DNA of 64,000 bases. Source: Mesorhizobium sp. B4-1-3 (GTDB lineage: Bacteria; Pseudomonadota; Alphaproteobacteria; Rhizobiales; Rhizobiaceae). Within the stretch, counting starts at the first letter, position 1. The number at the start of each line of letters is the position of its first letter. The DNA is taken from assembly GCF_006439355.1 (NCBI RefSeq), contig NZ_VFTG01000001.1, positions 248,001 to 312,000 of the forward strand, in the 5' to 3' direction. Under the pieces are notes generated by a model. The model ran no database searches, was not told the origin of the DNA, and worked only from the letters and a program-made list of their open reading frames with translations. Position numbers and translations under genes: made by a program. Below, one piece after another: positions 9,443 through 17,583 of this stretch.

Positions 9443-10234
9443 TCAATTCGGGCGGCTCGCCGATTTCGGCGCGAAGCGGGACAGGACCTGGATCAGCGAC
9501 ATACAGCCCCAGGTGATGGCGAAGGCGATGATGGCAAGTGCCGCCGGCTCGTAGGCACGGTTGGCGCCCATATTCTGCAGATACGGACCGAAGGCCGGCC
9601 GGTTGAGCAGGCTGGCCACGGTGAACTCGCCGATGACGATGGCAAAGGTCAGGAAGGCGCCGGACAGCACGGCGATCAGCACGTTGGGCAGGATCACGCG
9701 TCCGATGATCGTCGTCCAGCCGGCGCCGAGGATCTGCGCCGCTTCGGTGAGCGTCCTGACATCGATGGTGCGAAGCCCGGTATCGACGGCCCGGTACATG
9801 TAAGGCAGCGCCAGCGTCGCATAGCCGATGACGAGCAGCGCATTGGTGCCGAAGCCGCTGGCGAGGAACGGCAGCGGCGAGTTCGAGCCGTACATGCGGA
9901 TGTAGCCGAACACGATGACGATGGCGGGGATGACCAGCGGCAGGAGCGTGACGAATTCGACGACCGGCCTGAGCTGGGGCAGGCGAAGCCGGATCCAGTA
10001 GGCGGTGGGCACCACCAGAAGCACGCCCAGGATGATGGTGAAGATGGCGGCCACCACCGAGAAGGTGAAGGATTCCTGGAAGCGCGCATCGCCAAGCACG
10101 ACCCGGTACGCCTCAAAGGAATATTCGCCGCGCTTCATGCGCATGGAGAATTCCAGCGTCGCGATCAGCGGAATGAAGAAATAGGCGGCGCCCAGGACGA
10201 ACGTGACCCAGGCCCAGAACTTACCCGACTTCAT
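9443..10234 (-). CDS. ABC transporter permease (PotC type)
   Basis: A 263-residue inner-membrane permease with six helices and the EAA loop TEAAQILGAGWTTIIGRVILPNVL that contacts the ATPase. The start ATG at 10234 overlaps the stop of the first permease (ATGA), so the two are coupled; a longer frame upstream is only overlap with that gene. It is the second half of a heterodimeric channel for an organic cation or related small solute, by analogy with PotBC. Confidence 0.9.
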   Translation of the reverse strand: MKSGKFWAWVTFVLGAAYFFIPLIATLEFSMRMKRGEYSFEAYRVVLGDARFQESFTFSVVAAIFTIILGVLLVVPTAYWIRLRLPQLRPVVEFVTLLPLVIPAIVIVFGYIRMYGSNSPLPFLASGFGTNALLVIGYATLALPYMYRAVDTGLRTIDVRTLTEAAQILGAGWTTIIGRVILPNVLIAVLSGAFLTFAIVIGEFTVASLLNRPAFGPYLQNMGANRAYEPAALAIIAFAITWGCMSLIQVLSRFAPKSASRPN

Positions 10235-11139
10235 TTGAGCCACCTCTCCGAACGGGTCCGGAACCAGATGTAGAAGACATTGGCGAGGCCGGTGATGAAG
10301 ATCATGCCGAAGGCAATCGCATAGCCGAGATTTGCGTTGTGCAGCACGTCGCCGCGAATCTGCGCATAGAGCACGATAGGCACGATGTTGAGCGACGAGC
10401 CGGTCAGCGCGTAGGCGGTTGCGATGGCGCCGAAGGCATTGGCGAAAAGCAGGATGAAGGTGCCGAGGAAGCTCGGCCACAGGACAGGGATGACGACCAT
10501 GCGCCAGTACTGCCACTGGGTGGCGCCGAGCGTGGCGGCGGCCTCGCCCCACTCCTTCTTCAGGCCGTCGATCGCCGGCACGATGATGACGACCATCAAC
10601 GGTATCTGGAAATAGAGGTAGGTCAGCGTCAGCCCCCAGAAGGACAGCACGTTAAAGCCGTGCTGATAGAGGTCGAAGCCGATCGAGCGCAAAAGCACTG
10701 TGAGCAAGCCGAGGCGGCCGAGCGTCGCCAGGAACGCGAAGGCCAGCGGCACGCCGGCAAACTGCGATGCCACGCCCGAGAAGGTGAGCGCTGCCGAACG
10801 CGTCCAGTTGGGCAGGCCGCCGCGCACGATGGCGATGGCGATGGCGAGGCCGATGAAGGCGCCAAGCAGCGACGAGGCGACGGAAACCTTGATCGAGATC
10901 CAGTAGGCGGCGACGATGGTCGGCTGCGCGAGATCGGCGATGTTCTGCAGCGTGAAGGCACCGTCGGCGTTCTGGAACGCGCCGATGATGAGATAGAGTG
11001 TCGGCAGGATCAGGAACATCAGCGCGAAGATGATGAAAGGCGCGACGCCCAGCCATTGCGTGGGCAGGCGCATCGCGCGCGCCGCAGGCGGAATGGTCTT
11101 GCCGGCGGCAGACGATCCTGAAAGGCTGATATCGGTCAT
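10231..11139 (-). CDS. ABC transporter permease (PotB type)
   Basis: A 302-residue permease with six to seven helices; residues 1-30 are a cytoplasmic lead, the first helix is VAPFIIFALMFLILPTLYLI, and the EAA loop WGEAAATLGATQWQYWRMVVIPVL lies before the last helices. It partners the PotC-type permease next to it. An intercistronic hairpin separates it from the binding-protein gene, which is usual for ABC operons that need excess binding protein. Confidence 0.9.
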   Translation of the reverse strand: MTDISLSGSSAAGKTIPPAARAMRLPTQWLGVAPFIIFALMFLILPTLYLIIGAFQNADGAFTLQNIADLAQPTIVAAYWISIKVSVASSLLGAFIGLAIAIAIVRGGLPNWTRSAALTFSGVASQFAGVPLAFAFLATLGRLGLLTVLLRSIGFDLYQHGFNVLSFWGLTLTYLYFQIPLMVVIIVPAIDGLKKEWGEAAATLGATQWQYWRMVVIPVLWPSFLGTFILLFANAFGAIATAYALTGSSLNIVPIVLYAQIRGDVLHNANLGYAIAFGMIFITGLANVFYIWFRTRSERWLK

Positions 11140-11165
11140 GCCTGACTGCCTTCAACAATGGGAAT

Positions 11166-11188
11166 CCGGGCGGCGCAAGGCCGCCCGG
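11166..11188 (-). terminator. Intercistronic stem-loop between binding protein and permease genes
   Basis: A perfect nine-base stem, CCGGGCGGC and GCCGCCCGG around a GCAAG loop, sits between the binding-protein stop (11201) and the permease start (11139). No strong T-run follows on the reverse strand, so it is better read as an mRNA-stabilising or attenuating hairpin than a full terminator. Confidence 0.6.
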
Positions 11189-11200
11189 AAAAGCATGGAC

Positions 11201-12307
11201 TTACTTGACGTTGGCGCCGACGACCGAGTCCCAGCCCTTGGTGATCTCTTCCTTGGCAGCGCCCTGCTCGTCGAGCGACGGGAACACGGCCTTGGCATAG
11301 GCGTCTGCCGGCGGCAGCTTGTCGAGCAACTCCTGCGGAACCTTGCCGTTCTTGGCGAGGTCGTTGAAGCGGATCGGGTGGCAATAACCCTTGAGCCAGC
11401 CGATCTGGCCTTCGTCGGAATACAGGTATTCCATCCACAACTTGGCGGCGTTCGGGTGCGGCGCGTAGGCGCTGATCGCCTGCACGTACACGCCGGCGAC
11501 GACACCGGTCTTCGGGATGACGATGTCGGTCGGCGGATTGCCGTTCAGCGTATCGCGGCCCGACAGGTTGTTGTAATCCCAGTTGATCAGGATCGGGGTC
11601 TGGCCCTGCGCCAGCGTCGCCGGCTTGCCGATGACCGGAACGAAATTACCGGCGGCGTTGAGCTTCTTGAAGAAGTCGAGGCCGGCTTCGCCGGCGGCCT
11701 TGCCAGCGGCGGCACCGGTCGAAAGGCCAGCGGCATGCACGGCCTGGATCGCCTGGTTCGACGCACGCGGATCGCCGGCGAGAGCTACCGAGTTGGCGTA
11801 TTCAGGCTTCAGCAGATCGGCCCAGTCCGTCGGAACGTTCTTGACCAGATCCTTGTTCACCATGAACGACAGCACACCGTAATAGTCGCCATACCAGGCG
11901 CCGTCGGCATCCTTGGCGCTGTCCGGGATCGAATCCCAGGTCGAGACCTTGTAAGGCTGGATCAGCCCGTCTTTCTTGGCCGAGGGGCCGAAAGCCAGGC
12001 CGACGTCGATGACGTCGGGCGCCTGCGGGCCCTTGTTGTCCTTGTTGGCCTTGATCGCCTCGACCTCGTCGCCCGAGCCGGCGTCGGGGTTGAGTTCGTT
12101 GACGGTGATTCCTGGATACTTAGCCTTGAAAGCGTCGATCACTGCCCCGTAGCCGCACCAGTCATGCGGAAGCGCAATCGTGGTGAGCTGGCCTTCAGCC
12201 TTCGCGGCCTTGACGAGATCGTCCAGCGAATCCGCAGCCGAAATCATCGTCGACGCAAAGAGCGCCGCGGCCGAGAGGGAAAGCACTTTCCCCGTGAACT
12301 TGAACAT
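11201..12307 (-). CDS. ABC transporter substrate-binding protein (PotD/iron-type)
   Basis: A 368-residue periplasmic binding protein. The signal peptide is the first 24 or so residues (MFKFTGKVLSLSAAALFAS, cleavage after ISA-A). The mature part has the family pattern LDDLVKAAKAEGQLTTIALP, then AFKAKYPGITV and a C-terminal KLWMEYLYSDEGQIGWLKGY. ATG 12307 follows GGAGAGA; upstream frame extension has no coding character. It is first in the importer operon. The ligand is unknown; spermidine/putrescine-like relatives, and the amine-related enzymes upstream, favour an amine. Confidence 0.9.
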   Translation of the reverse strand: MFKFTGKVLSLSAAALFASTMISAADSLDDLVKAAKAEGQLTTIALPHDWCGYGAVIDAFKAKYPGITVNELNPDAGSGDEVEAIKANKDNKGPQAPDVIDVGLAFGPSAKKDGLIQPYKVSTWDSIPDSAKDADGAWYGDYYGVLSFMVNKDLVKNVPTDWADLLKPEYANSVALAGDPRASNQAIQAVHAAGLSTGAAAGKAAGEAGLDFFKKLNAAGNFVPVIGKPATLAQGQTPILINWDYNNLSGRDTLNGNPPTDIVIPKTGVVAGVYVQAISAYAPHPNAAKLWMEYLYSDEGQIGWLKGYCHPIRFNDLAKNGKVPQELLDKLPPADAYAKAVFPSLDEQGAAKEEITKGWDSVVGANVK

Positions 12308-12552
12308 GTGTTCTCTCCGTTGAACTGGCGCGTTTAAGCGCCTGCGATGCGGGTATCGTTTTCCTGTGACAGCCAGATGAAGGCTTTTTGAAACCGGAGC
12401 CCCGCGGCACAAAAAGTTAACTCTTTTTAACGGACCGTAGCAATTAGCCCGCGCTTAATTTTCCGGCTAATGGTTAGCTGCCTTGTTTTTTGCCCCGCTC
12501 CTCCTCCAGCTGGTCGCCCCTTCTTCAACTCTTCGGCGTTGAAAGCCGGCTC

Positions 12553-13725
12553 TCATACGGAGCCGGCAATTGCGTTTTCGAGCAGCGTCAGCGCTGCTTT
12601 CTTGGTGAGCTTCACGGGGTTGCCTCCAGCCGTCGGATCGACCACCGCCATGTCGGCGATCAGGGTCTTGCGCTTCTTGTCCATGTCGAGCCCCTTGATC
12701 AGGCCGGGCAGCGCGTGCGGCACCTTGAGCTCTTTGCGCAGCTTGATGATGGCCTTGGCGAAGCCGTCGAAGCCGCCCTTTATGCCGCAATAGGCGGCGA
12801 GCCTGGCGATACGGTCCTCGATCGCCTCGCGATTGAAGGCGAGCACATAGGGCATGAAGACGGCATTGGTCATGCCGTGATGAGTATCGTAGAGCGCGCC
12901 GATCGGATGCGACAGCGAATGGATGGCGCCAAGCCCCTTCTGGAAGGCGGCAGCACCCATGGCGGCGGCGCTCATCATATGGGCGCGGGCCACCAGGTCC
13001 TTGCCGTTGGCGAAGGCCTTGGGCAGGTTCTCGAACACCAGCCTTATGCCTTCCACCGCGATGCCGTCGGCCATCGGATGGTAGCCAGGCGCGCAATAGG
13101 CCTCGAGGCAATGCGCAAGCGCGTCCATGCCGGTGCCGGCGGTGATGAAGGCCGGCATGCCGACCGACAGCTCCGGATCGGCAATGACGATCGCCGGCAG
13201 AAGCTTCGGATGGAAGATGACCTTCTTGGTGTGGGTCTCCTCATTGGTGATGACGCCGGCGCGGCCGACTTCCGAGCCGGTGCCCGCCGTTGTCGGCACG
13301 GCGATGATCGGCGCAATCGCATCGGAATTGGCCCTGGTCCACCAGTCGCCGATATCCTCGAAATCCCACACGGGCCGTGTCTGCCCGGCCTGGAAGGCGA
13401 TCAGCTTGCCGAGGTCGAGCGCCGAGCCGCCGCCGAAGGCAATGACGCCGTCATGCTTGCCCTTCCTGAACACGGCGATGCCGGCGGTGAGGTTGGACTC
13501 GACCGGGTTCGGCTTCACCTCCGAAAACACGCCATAGGGAACCTTGGCGTCGTCGAGGATCTTCAGCGTCGAAGCGACGACCGGCAGTTTCGCCAGGCCC
13601 GGATCGGTGACGAACAGCGGGCGCTTGATGCCGGCGGCAGCCAGCGCATCCGGCAATTCCTTGATGCGGCCGGCGCCGAAACGGACGGTGGTGGGGTAGT
13701 TCCATTTGGAGATGAGCTTGGACAT
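12553..13725 (-). CDS. Iron-containing alcohol dehydrogenase
   Basis: A 390-residue group III alcohol dehydrogenase. The NAD-binding half contains AFGGGSALDLGK and AVPTTAGTGSEVG; the metal-binding half has HCLEAYCAPGYHPMADG and HSLSHPIGALYDTHHGMTNA with the iron-ligand Asp and His residues. It reversibly oxidises a primary alcohol or diol to an aldehyde. The aldehyde dehydrogenase gene lies 17 bases upstream, so alcohol to aldehyde to acid is the likely two-step product of this pair. A stem-loop (GCCGGCTC/GAGCCGGC) overlaps its stop codon. Confidence 0.92.
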   Translation of the reverse strand: MSKLISKWNYPTTVRFGAGRIKELPDALAAAGIKRPLFVTDPGLAKLPVVASTLKILDDAKVPYGVFSEVKPNPVESNLTAGIAVFRKGKHDGVIAFGGGSALDLGKLIAFQAGQTRPVWDFEDIGDWWTRANSDAIAPIIAVPTTAGTGSEVGRAGVITNEETHTKKVIFHPKLLPAIVIADPELSVGMPAFITAGTGMDALAHCLEAYCAPGYHPMADGIAVEGIRLVFENLPKAFANGKDLVARAHMMSAAAMGAAAFQKGLGAIHSLSHPIGALYDTHHGMTNAVFMPYVLAFNREAIEDRIARLAAYCGIKGGFDGFAKAIIKLRKELKVPHALPGLIKGLDMDKKRKTLIADMAVVDPTAGGNPVKLTKKAALTLLENAIAGSV

Positions 13726-13742
13726 TTTTGTCTTTCGAAAGG

Positions 13743-15128
13743 TCAGATCGTTTCGCGCAGGTGATAGGATTTCGGCCGGGTCAGATTGTCGTAGCCGATG
13801 GCCGAGAGCGCCGCGCCCTTGCCGGTGTCCTTGACGCCGGTCCAGACCAGCGCCGGATCAAGATAGTCGCAGCGGTTCATGAACACGGTGCCGGTCTCGA
13901 CGCGGTCGCCGATGGCTATCGCGCGCTCGGTGTCGCGCGTCCAGATCGAGGCCGTCAGCCCGTAGGGGCTGTCGTTCATCAGCGCGATCGCTTCCTCGTC
14001 GTTGCGCACCTTCATGATGCCGACGATCGGGCCGAAACTTTCCTCGCGCATGACGCTCATCTGGTGATCGACATTGGTCAGCACTTCCGGCGCCAGATAG
14101 GGCGAGCCCGGCTTGTCGTTTTCGACCTTCATGTTGATATGCGCGGTCGCGCCCTTGCGCAGCGCCTCGGCCTTCTGCTCGCGGATCAGGTCGGCGAAGC
14201 GCGCCTGCGCCATCGGTCCCAGCGTCGTCGCCTGCTCCAGCGGATTGCCGACGACGTAGTTCTTGGTCTCTGCGATGAAACCTTCGACGAACTCGTCATA
14301 GACCTTCTCATGCACATAGACGCGCTCGATGCCGCAGCAGCATTGGCCCGAATTGTAGAAGGCGCCGTCGACCAGATTGGCGACTGCGTGGTCCAGCTTG
14401 GCGTCGGGCAGCACATAGGCCGGGTCCTTGCCGCCGAGTTCGAGGCCGAGCGTCATGAAGGTGCCGGCCGCCGCCTTTTCGATGGCGCGGCCGCCGCCGA
14501 CCGAGCCGGTGAAGTTGACATGGTCGATCTTGCCGGAGCCGAGCAGCTTCTCGGTCTGGGCATGGTTCATGACGAGGTTCTGGAACAGGCCTTTGGGCAG
14601 GCCGGCCTTGTCGAAAGCCTGTTGGAAGCGCTCGCCGACCAGCAGCGTCTGCGCGGCATGCTTGAGGATGACGGCGCTGCCCGCCATCAGCGCCGGCACG
14701 ATGGTGTTGACCGCCGTGAGATAGGGATAGTTCCACGGCGCGATCACCAGCACGACCCCGAGCGGCACCTTCTTCACATAGCGTCGGAAACCGTCCTTCG
14801 GATTGGAGGCCATGACCGGCTTCAATGCCTGCTCGGCGATCTCCACCATGTAGTTGGTGCGTTCCTTGACGCCGCCGAACTCGCCGCCATAGCGCACCGG
14901 CCGCCCCATCTGCCAGGCGATCTCGGGCACGATCTCGTCGGTCATGGCGACCAGCGCCTCAAGCATCGCCAGCATGTATTTGCCGCGCTCGACGACCGGC
15001 GTCTCGGCCCACTTCTCCTGCGCCGCCCTGGCGCGCTCGACCGCCGCATTGATCGCCTGGTCGCTCGCGACCGGCCGTTCGGCATAGATCGAGCCGTCGA
15101 TGGGGGATTTGAGTTTTACGGTTTCCAA
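13743..15128 (-). CDS. Aldehyde dehydrogenase family protein
   Basis: A 461-residue NAD(P)-dependent aldehyde dehydrogenase: NYPYLTAVNTIVPALMAG in the cofactor domain, LELGGKDPAYV with the general-base Glu, GQCCCGIERVYVHE with the catalytic Cys and EESFGPIVGI near the end. An ATG at 15161 is in frame but lacks a ribosome site; the TTG at 15128 follows GGAGA by eight bases and gives the usual start. It converts the aldehyde from the neighbouring iron alcohol dehydrogenase, or an amino-aldehyde made from a gamma-glutamyl amine, to the acid. The toxin gene ends 48 bases upstream. Confidence 0.9.
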   Translation of the reverse strand: METVKLKSPIDGSIYAERPVASDQAINAAVERARAAQEKWAETPVVERGKYMLAMLEALVAMTDEIVPEIAWQMGRPVRYGGEFGGVKERTNYMVEIAEQALKPVMASNPKDGFRRYVKKVPLGVVLVIAPWNYPYLTAVNTIVPALMAGSAVILKHAAQTLLVGERFQQAFDKAGLPKGLFQNLVMNHAQTEKLLGSGKIDHVNFTGSVGGGRAIEKAAAGTFMTLGLELGGKDPAYVLPDAKLDHAVANLVDGAFYNSGQCCCGIERVYVHEKVYDEFVEGFIAETKNYVVGNPLEQATTLGPMAQARFADLIREQKAEALRKGATAHINMKVENDKPGSPYLAPEVLTNVDHQMSVMREESFGPIVGIMKVRNDEEAIALMNDSPYGLTASIWTRDTERAIAIGDRVETGTVFMNRCDYLDPALVWTGVKDTGKGAALSAIGYDNLTRPKSYHLRETI

Positions 15129-15175
15129 GAGGATGTCTCCATATACGGCAGGGCACAGCATTCGGCAGCAAAGTG

Positions 15176-15592
15176 TCAGCAGGCAAGGGCGCGGACGTGG
15201 CCCGATCTTGCATAGTCCAGTATCAACTGGTCGCGCGTCACGAGCGTTAAATCGAACGCGCGGGCCGTCGCAATCAATATCCGATCCGCCGGATCGCTGT
15301 GAAGCGACCCTGGCAGGAAGGACGATTCGATCAGCACCTCGGGCGAGAGGGCCTCAACCTTAACGCCCGCGGTGGCGATCACATCCCCAAAAATGCTCGT
15401 CGGCGACCTCGCCGCCGCCAAGCGGCCTCTCGCGCACAACAGACCCAACTCCCAAGCCGAAATGGGCGAAACCCGAACCTTTTCATCAGCCGCCAAGGCG
15501 GCCCTCAAGGCAATCCGCGCTTCCGGCCTGATCGGCTGGTCCAGCGCTATCCAGATGATCGCGCAAGTGTCGAGCAGCAGCCTGGGGTTCAC
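15176..15592 (-). CDS. PIN domain toxin (VapC-like RNase)
   Basis: A 138-residue PIN-domain ribonuclease of a type II toxin-antitoxin pair. The first catalytic Asp is in LLLDTCAIIW, the central Glu in SAWELGLL, and the later acidic residues in DPADRILIATAR and LVTRDQLIL, so all active-site residues are present. PIN toxins cut tRNA, rRNA or mRNA. The GTG start overlaps the stop of the preceding gene by four bases (GTGA), which couples toxin to antitoxin translation. It lies between two metabolic genes, like an independent insertion in the run. Confidence 0.88.
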   Translation of the reverse strand: MNPRLLLDTCAIIWIALDQPIRPEARIALRAALAADEKVRVSPISAWELGLLCARGRLAAARSPTSIFGDVIATAGVKVEALSPEVLIESSFLPGSLHSDPADRILIATARAFDLTLVTRDQLILDYARSGHVRALAC

Positions 15593-16065
15593 AGCGGCAA
15601 GTCTGGCTCAAAGGCCGGCTTGGTATAGTCATGGTCTAGGCTAAGGGTGACCTTGCCCACCCATATGCCGAAAAGCGGATGGTCCGCATCCGCCGGTACG
15701 GGCCCGGACCTTGCGTCCTGCAGCAACTCATAGTCCGCCTGCGCTGCCTCAGCCATTCCCCGGCGCCGTTCGACAAGTGCATCCATGTCGAATTTTCGAT
15801 AAGCCTCCGACCATCCTTCCAAACTGAAGTCCACCTGCTCATTCGCAAGGTCTATGCGCGATGCTCGATAGCTGGCGCGCATCCAGGCGCGCGCCTGGCT
15901 ATGACCGCTTGGGCTATTTGCCCACCACTCCTCGCGCTGCCGCGCCGACGGCGGCAAACGAGCGCCGATCACCTCCTCGATCTCGGCAAAACTCATCGTC
16001 AGATGGCCTTGGCCTGAGAACAGCAGATGCTCGAACAGCGGGTGGTATTTGGTTCCTTCCGTCAT
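15589..16065 (-). CDS. Antitoxin with DUF7662-like N-terminal domain and VapB-like C-terminal tail
   Basis: A 158-residue protein coupled to the PIN toxin by GTGA. Residues from about 6 to 85 match what I recall of the DUF7662 family (MSFAEIEEVIGARLPPSAR, then EEWWANSP, SQARAWMRASYRASRIDLA), a domain without assigned function. The last 30 residues (HPLFGIWVGKVTLS, then D-Y-T-x-P-A) resemble the PIN-binding tail of VapB/Phd antitoxins. So position, coupling and tail say antitoxin, while the usual AbrB, RHH or Phd DNA-binding domain is missing. ATG 16065 has no ribosome site and may be leaderless. A 23-base dyad lies just upstream. Confidence 0.7.
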   Translation of the reverse strand: MTEGTKYHPLFEHLLFSGQGHLTMSFAEIEEVIGARLPPSARQREEWWANSPSGHSQARAWMRASYRASRIDLANEQVDFSLEGWSEAYRKFDMDALVERRRGMAEAAQADYELLQDARSGPVPADADHPLFGIWVGKVTLSLDHDYTKPAFEPDLPL

Positions 16066-16071
16066 CTGCAA

Positions 16072-16123
16072 CGATTAGTTTGGTCGCCGTTCCGAGTCAA
16101 GGTAGCTATAGTATACTACTACC
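16072..16123 (-). promoter_or_regulatory. Candidate promoter and operator of the toxin-antitoxin pair
   Basis: At 16101-16123 a dyad has arms GGTAG and CTACC around the perfect palindrome TAGTATACTA. On the reverse strand, TTGACT (16100-16095) and TAATCG (16077-16072) are 17 bases apart, placing a transcription start at or near the antitoxin ATG at 16065. The dyad adjoins the -35 box, as expected for autoregulation. The -10 match is weak, so this is a prediction. Confidence 0.45.
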
Positions 16124-16126
16124 TTT

Positions 16127-17497
16127 CTAGTACCGCTCGAAGCCCCGATGCAGCTCCCAATCCGTAATGCGGCGGTCATATTCGAACTGTTCCCAGCGGG
16201 CGGTGTGCACATAATGCTCGATCACCTCCTCGCCGAAGGCCTGCTTCAGCATCTTCGACCTCGCCAAGGTCTCGGTGGCGTCGCGCAAGGTCTTCGGGAT
16301 CTCGGGCAGACGCGAGGCCTGATAGGCGTCGCCGACGAAGGGCTTTTGCAGCTCCAGCTTCTCGTCGATGCCGGCTAGGCCCGACGCGATCAGCGCTGCG
16401 AAGGCGAGATACGGATTGAGGTCGGCGCCGCCGATGCGGCACTCCATGCGGATACCTTTCGTGCCCTCGCCGCACAGCCGGAAGCCGGCGGTGCGGTTGT
16501 CCTCGCTCCACATGATCTTGGTCGGCGCGAAGGTGCCGGCCTGGAAGCGCTTGTAGGAATTGATGTAGGGCGCCAGGAACCAGGTGAACTCCTTGGCGTA
16601 TTTGAGCTGGCCGGCCGCCCATTGCTGGCCGAGACTGGACAGCGTCCAATCAGCCTTCTTGTCGAAGAACAGCGGCGTCCTGCCGTCGGCGCTCCACAGC
16701 GAATTGTGGATGTGGCTCGAATTGCCGGCGAGGCCGTAATTGTACTTGGCCATGAAGGAGATGGCCTTGCCCTCGGAATCGGCGATCTCCTTGGCGCCGT
16801 TCTTCAGGATGACGTGGCGGTCGGCCATGTCGAGCGCTTCGGCATAGCGCACATTGATCTCTTCCTGCCCTGGACCCCACTCGCCCTTGGAGTTCTCGAT
16901 CGGGATGCCGGCGGCCTCCATCTCGTTGCGAAGCCGGCGCATGACGCCTTCTTCCTTGGTGGTGATGCCGATCTGGTAGTCGCCGATATAGGGCGAGGCG
17001 CTGTCGAGCCCCTGCCAGCGCTTCTTGCGGGCGGATTCGTAGGTCTCGCTGAACAGGTAGAATTCGAGCTCGGAGGCGAAATAGCCTATGTAGCCGCGCT
17101 CCTTGAGCCGCTGCACCTGCTTCTTGAGGATGGCTCGGGGCGAATGCGCGAGATCGTCATGCGTGTGGTGGTCGAGCACATCGCAGATGACCAGCGCCGT
17201 TTTTTCCAGCCACGGAATGCGCCGCAGCGTCGACAGGTCCGGCTTCATGACGAAATCGCCATAGCCCTTCGACCAGCTCGCCGCCCTGTAGCCCGGCACC
17301 GGCTCCATATCGATGTCGCAGGCGAGCAGATAGTTGCAGCCATGGGTCTCGCCATGCGCGGAATCGACGAAATACTGAGCCAGGAAGCGCTTTCCCGCGA
17401 GCCGGCCCTGCATGTCGACGATGCAGGCCAGCACCGTGTCGATCTCGCCGCTGGAGACCGCTTTCTTCAACTGATCGAACGAGAAATTCCCGGCCAT
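16127..17497 (-). CDS. Glutamine synthetase-like gamma-glutamyl-amine ligase
   Basis: A 456-residue member of the glutamine synthetase superfamily. The beta-Grasp domain runs to about residue 110; the catalytic domain has FASELEFYLF with a metal-binding Glu, GPGQEEINVRY, NSSHIHNSLW and MECRIGGADLNPYLAFAA. The N-terminal Glu ammonia-site context and adenylylation loop of true GlnA are not evident, so it more likely joins glutamate to an organic amine (PuuA, IpuC or GlnA4 types). APC permease and N-formylglutamate amidohydrolase genes precede it and fit an amine catabolic route. Which amine is not determined. Confidence 0.85.
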   Translation of the reverse strand: MAGNFSFDQLKKAVSSGEIDTVLACIVDMQGRLAGKRFLAQYFVDSAHGETHGCNYLLACDIDMEPVPGYRAASWSKGYGDFVMKPDLSTLRRIPWLEKTALVICDVLDHHTHDDLAHSPRAILKKQVQRLKERGYIGYFASELEFYLFSETYESARKKRWQGLDSASPYIGDYQIGITTKEEGVMRRLRNEMEAAGIPIENSKGEWGPGQEEINVRYAEALDMADRHVILKNGAKEIADSEGKAISFMAKYNYGLAGNSSHIHNSLWSADGRTPLFFDKKADWTLSSLGQQWAAGQLKYAKEFTWFLAPYINSYKRFQAGTFAPTKIMWSEDNRTAGFRLCGEGTKGIRMECRIGGADLNPYLAFAALIASGLAGIDEKLELQKPFVGDAYQASRLPEIPKTLRDATETLARSKMLKQAFGEEVIEHYVHTARWEQFEYDRRITDWELHRGFERY

Positions 17498-17543
17498 TCC
17501 TTTGGCGCTCCAGTGCTTGTCGATTTAAGGGAGAAACGAGACC

Positions 17544-17566
17544 ATGGCCGGCATTGCGCCGGCCAT
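17544..17566 (-). terminator. Intercistronic stem-loop between permease and ligase genes
   Basis: A perfect nine-base stem (ATGGCCGGC and GCCGGCCAT, loop ATTGC) lies between the APC permease stop (17584) and the ligase start (17497). No T-run follows on the reverse strand, so it may only tune expression of the downstream genes. Confidence 0.55.
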
Positions 17567-17583
17567 AGCCGTGAAGCGAAGTC

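Noticed and set aside
12467..13111. Reverse open frame extending beyond the iron alcohol dehydrogenase end
   Set aside because: It is a shifted frame of that gene; Arg-rich and without a start context.
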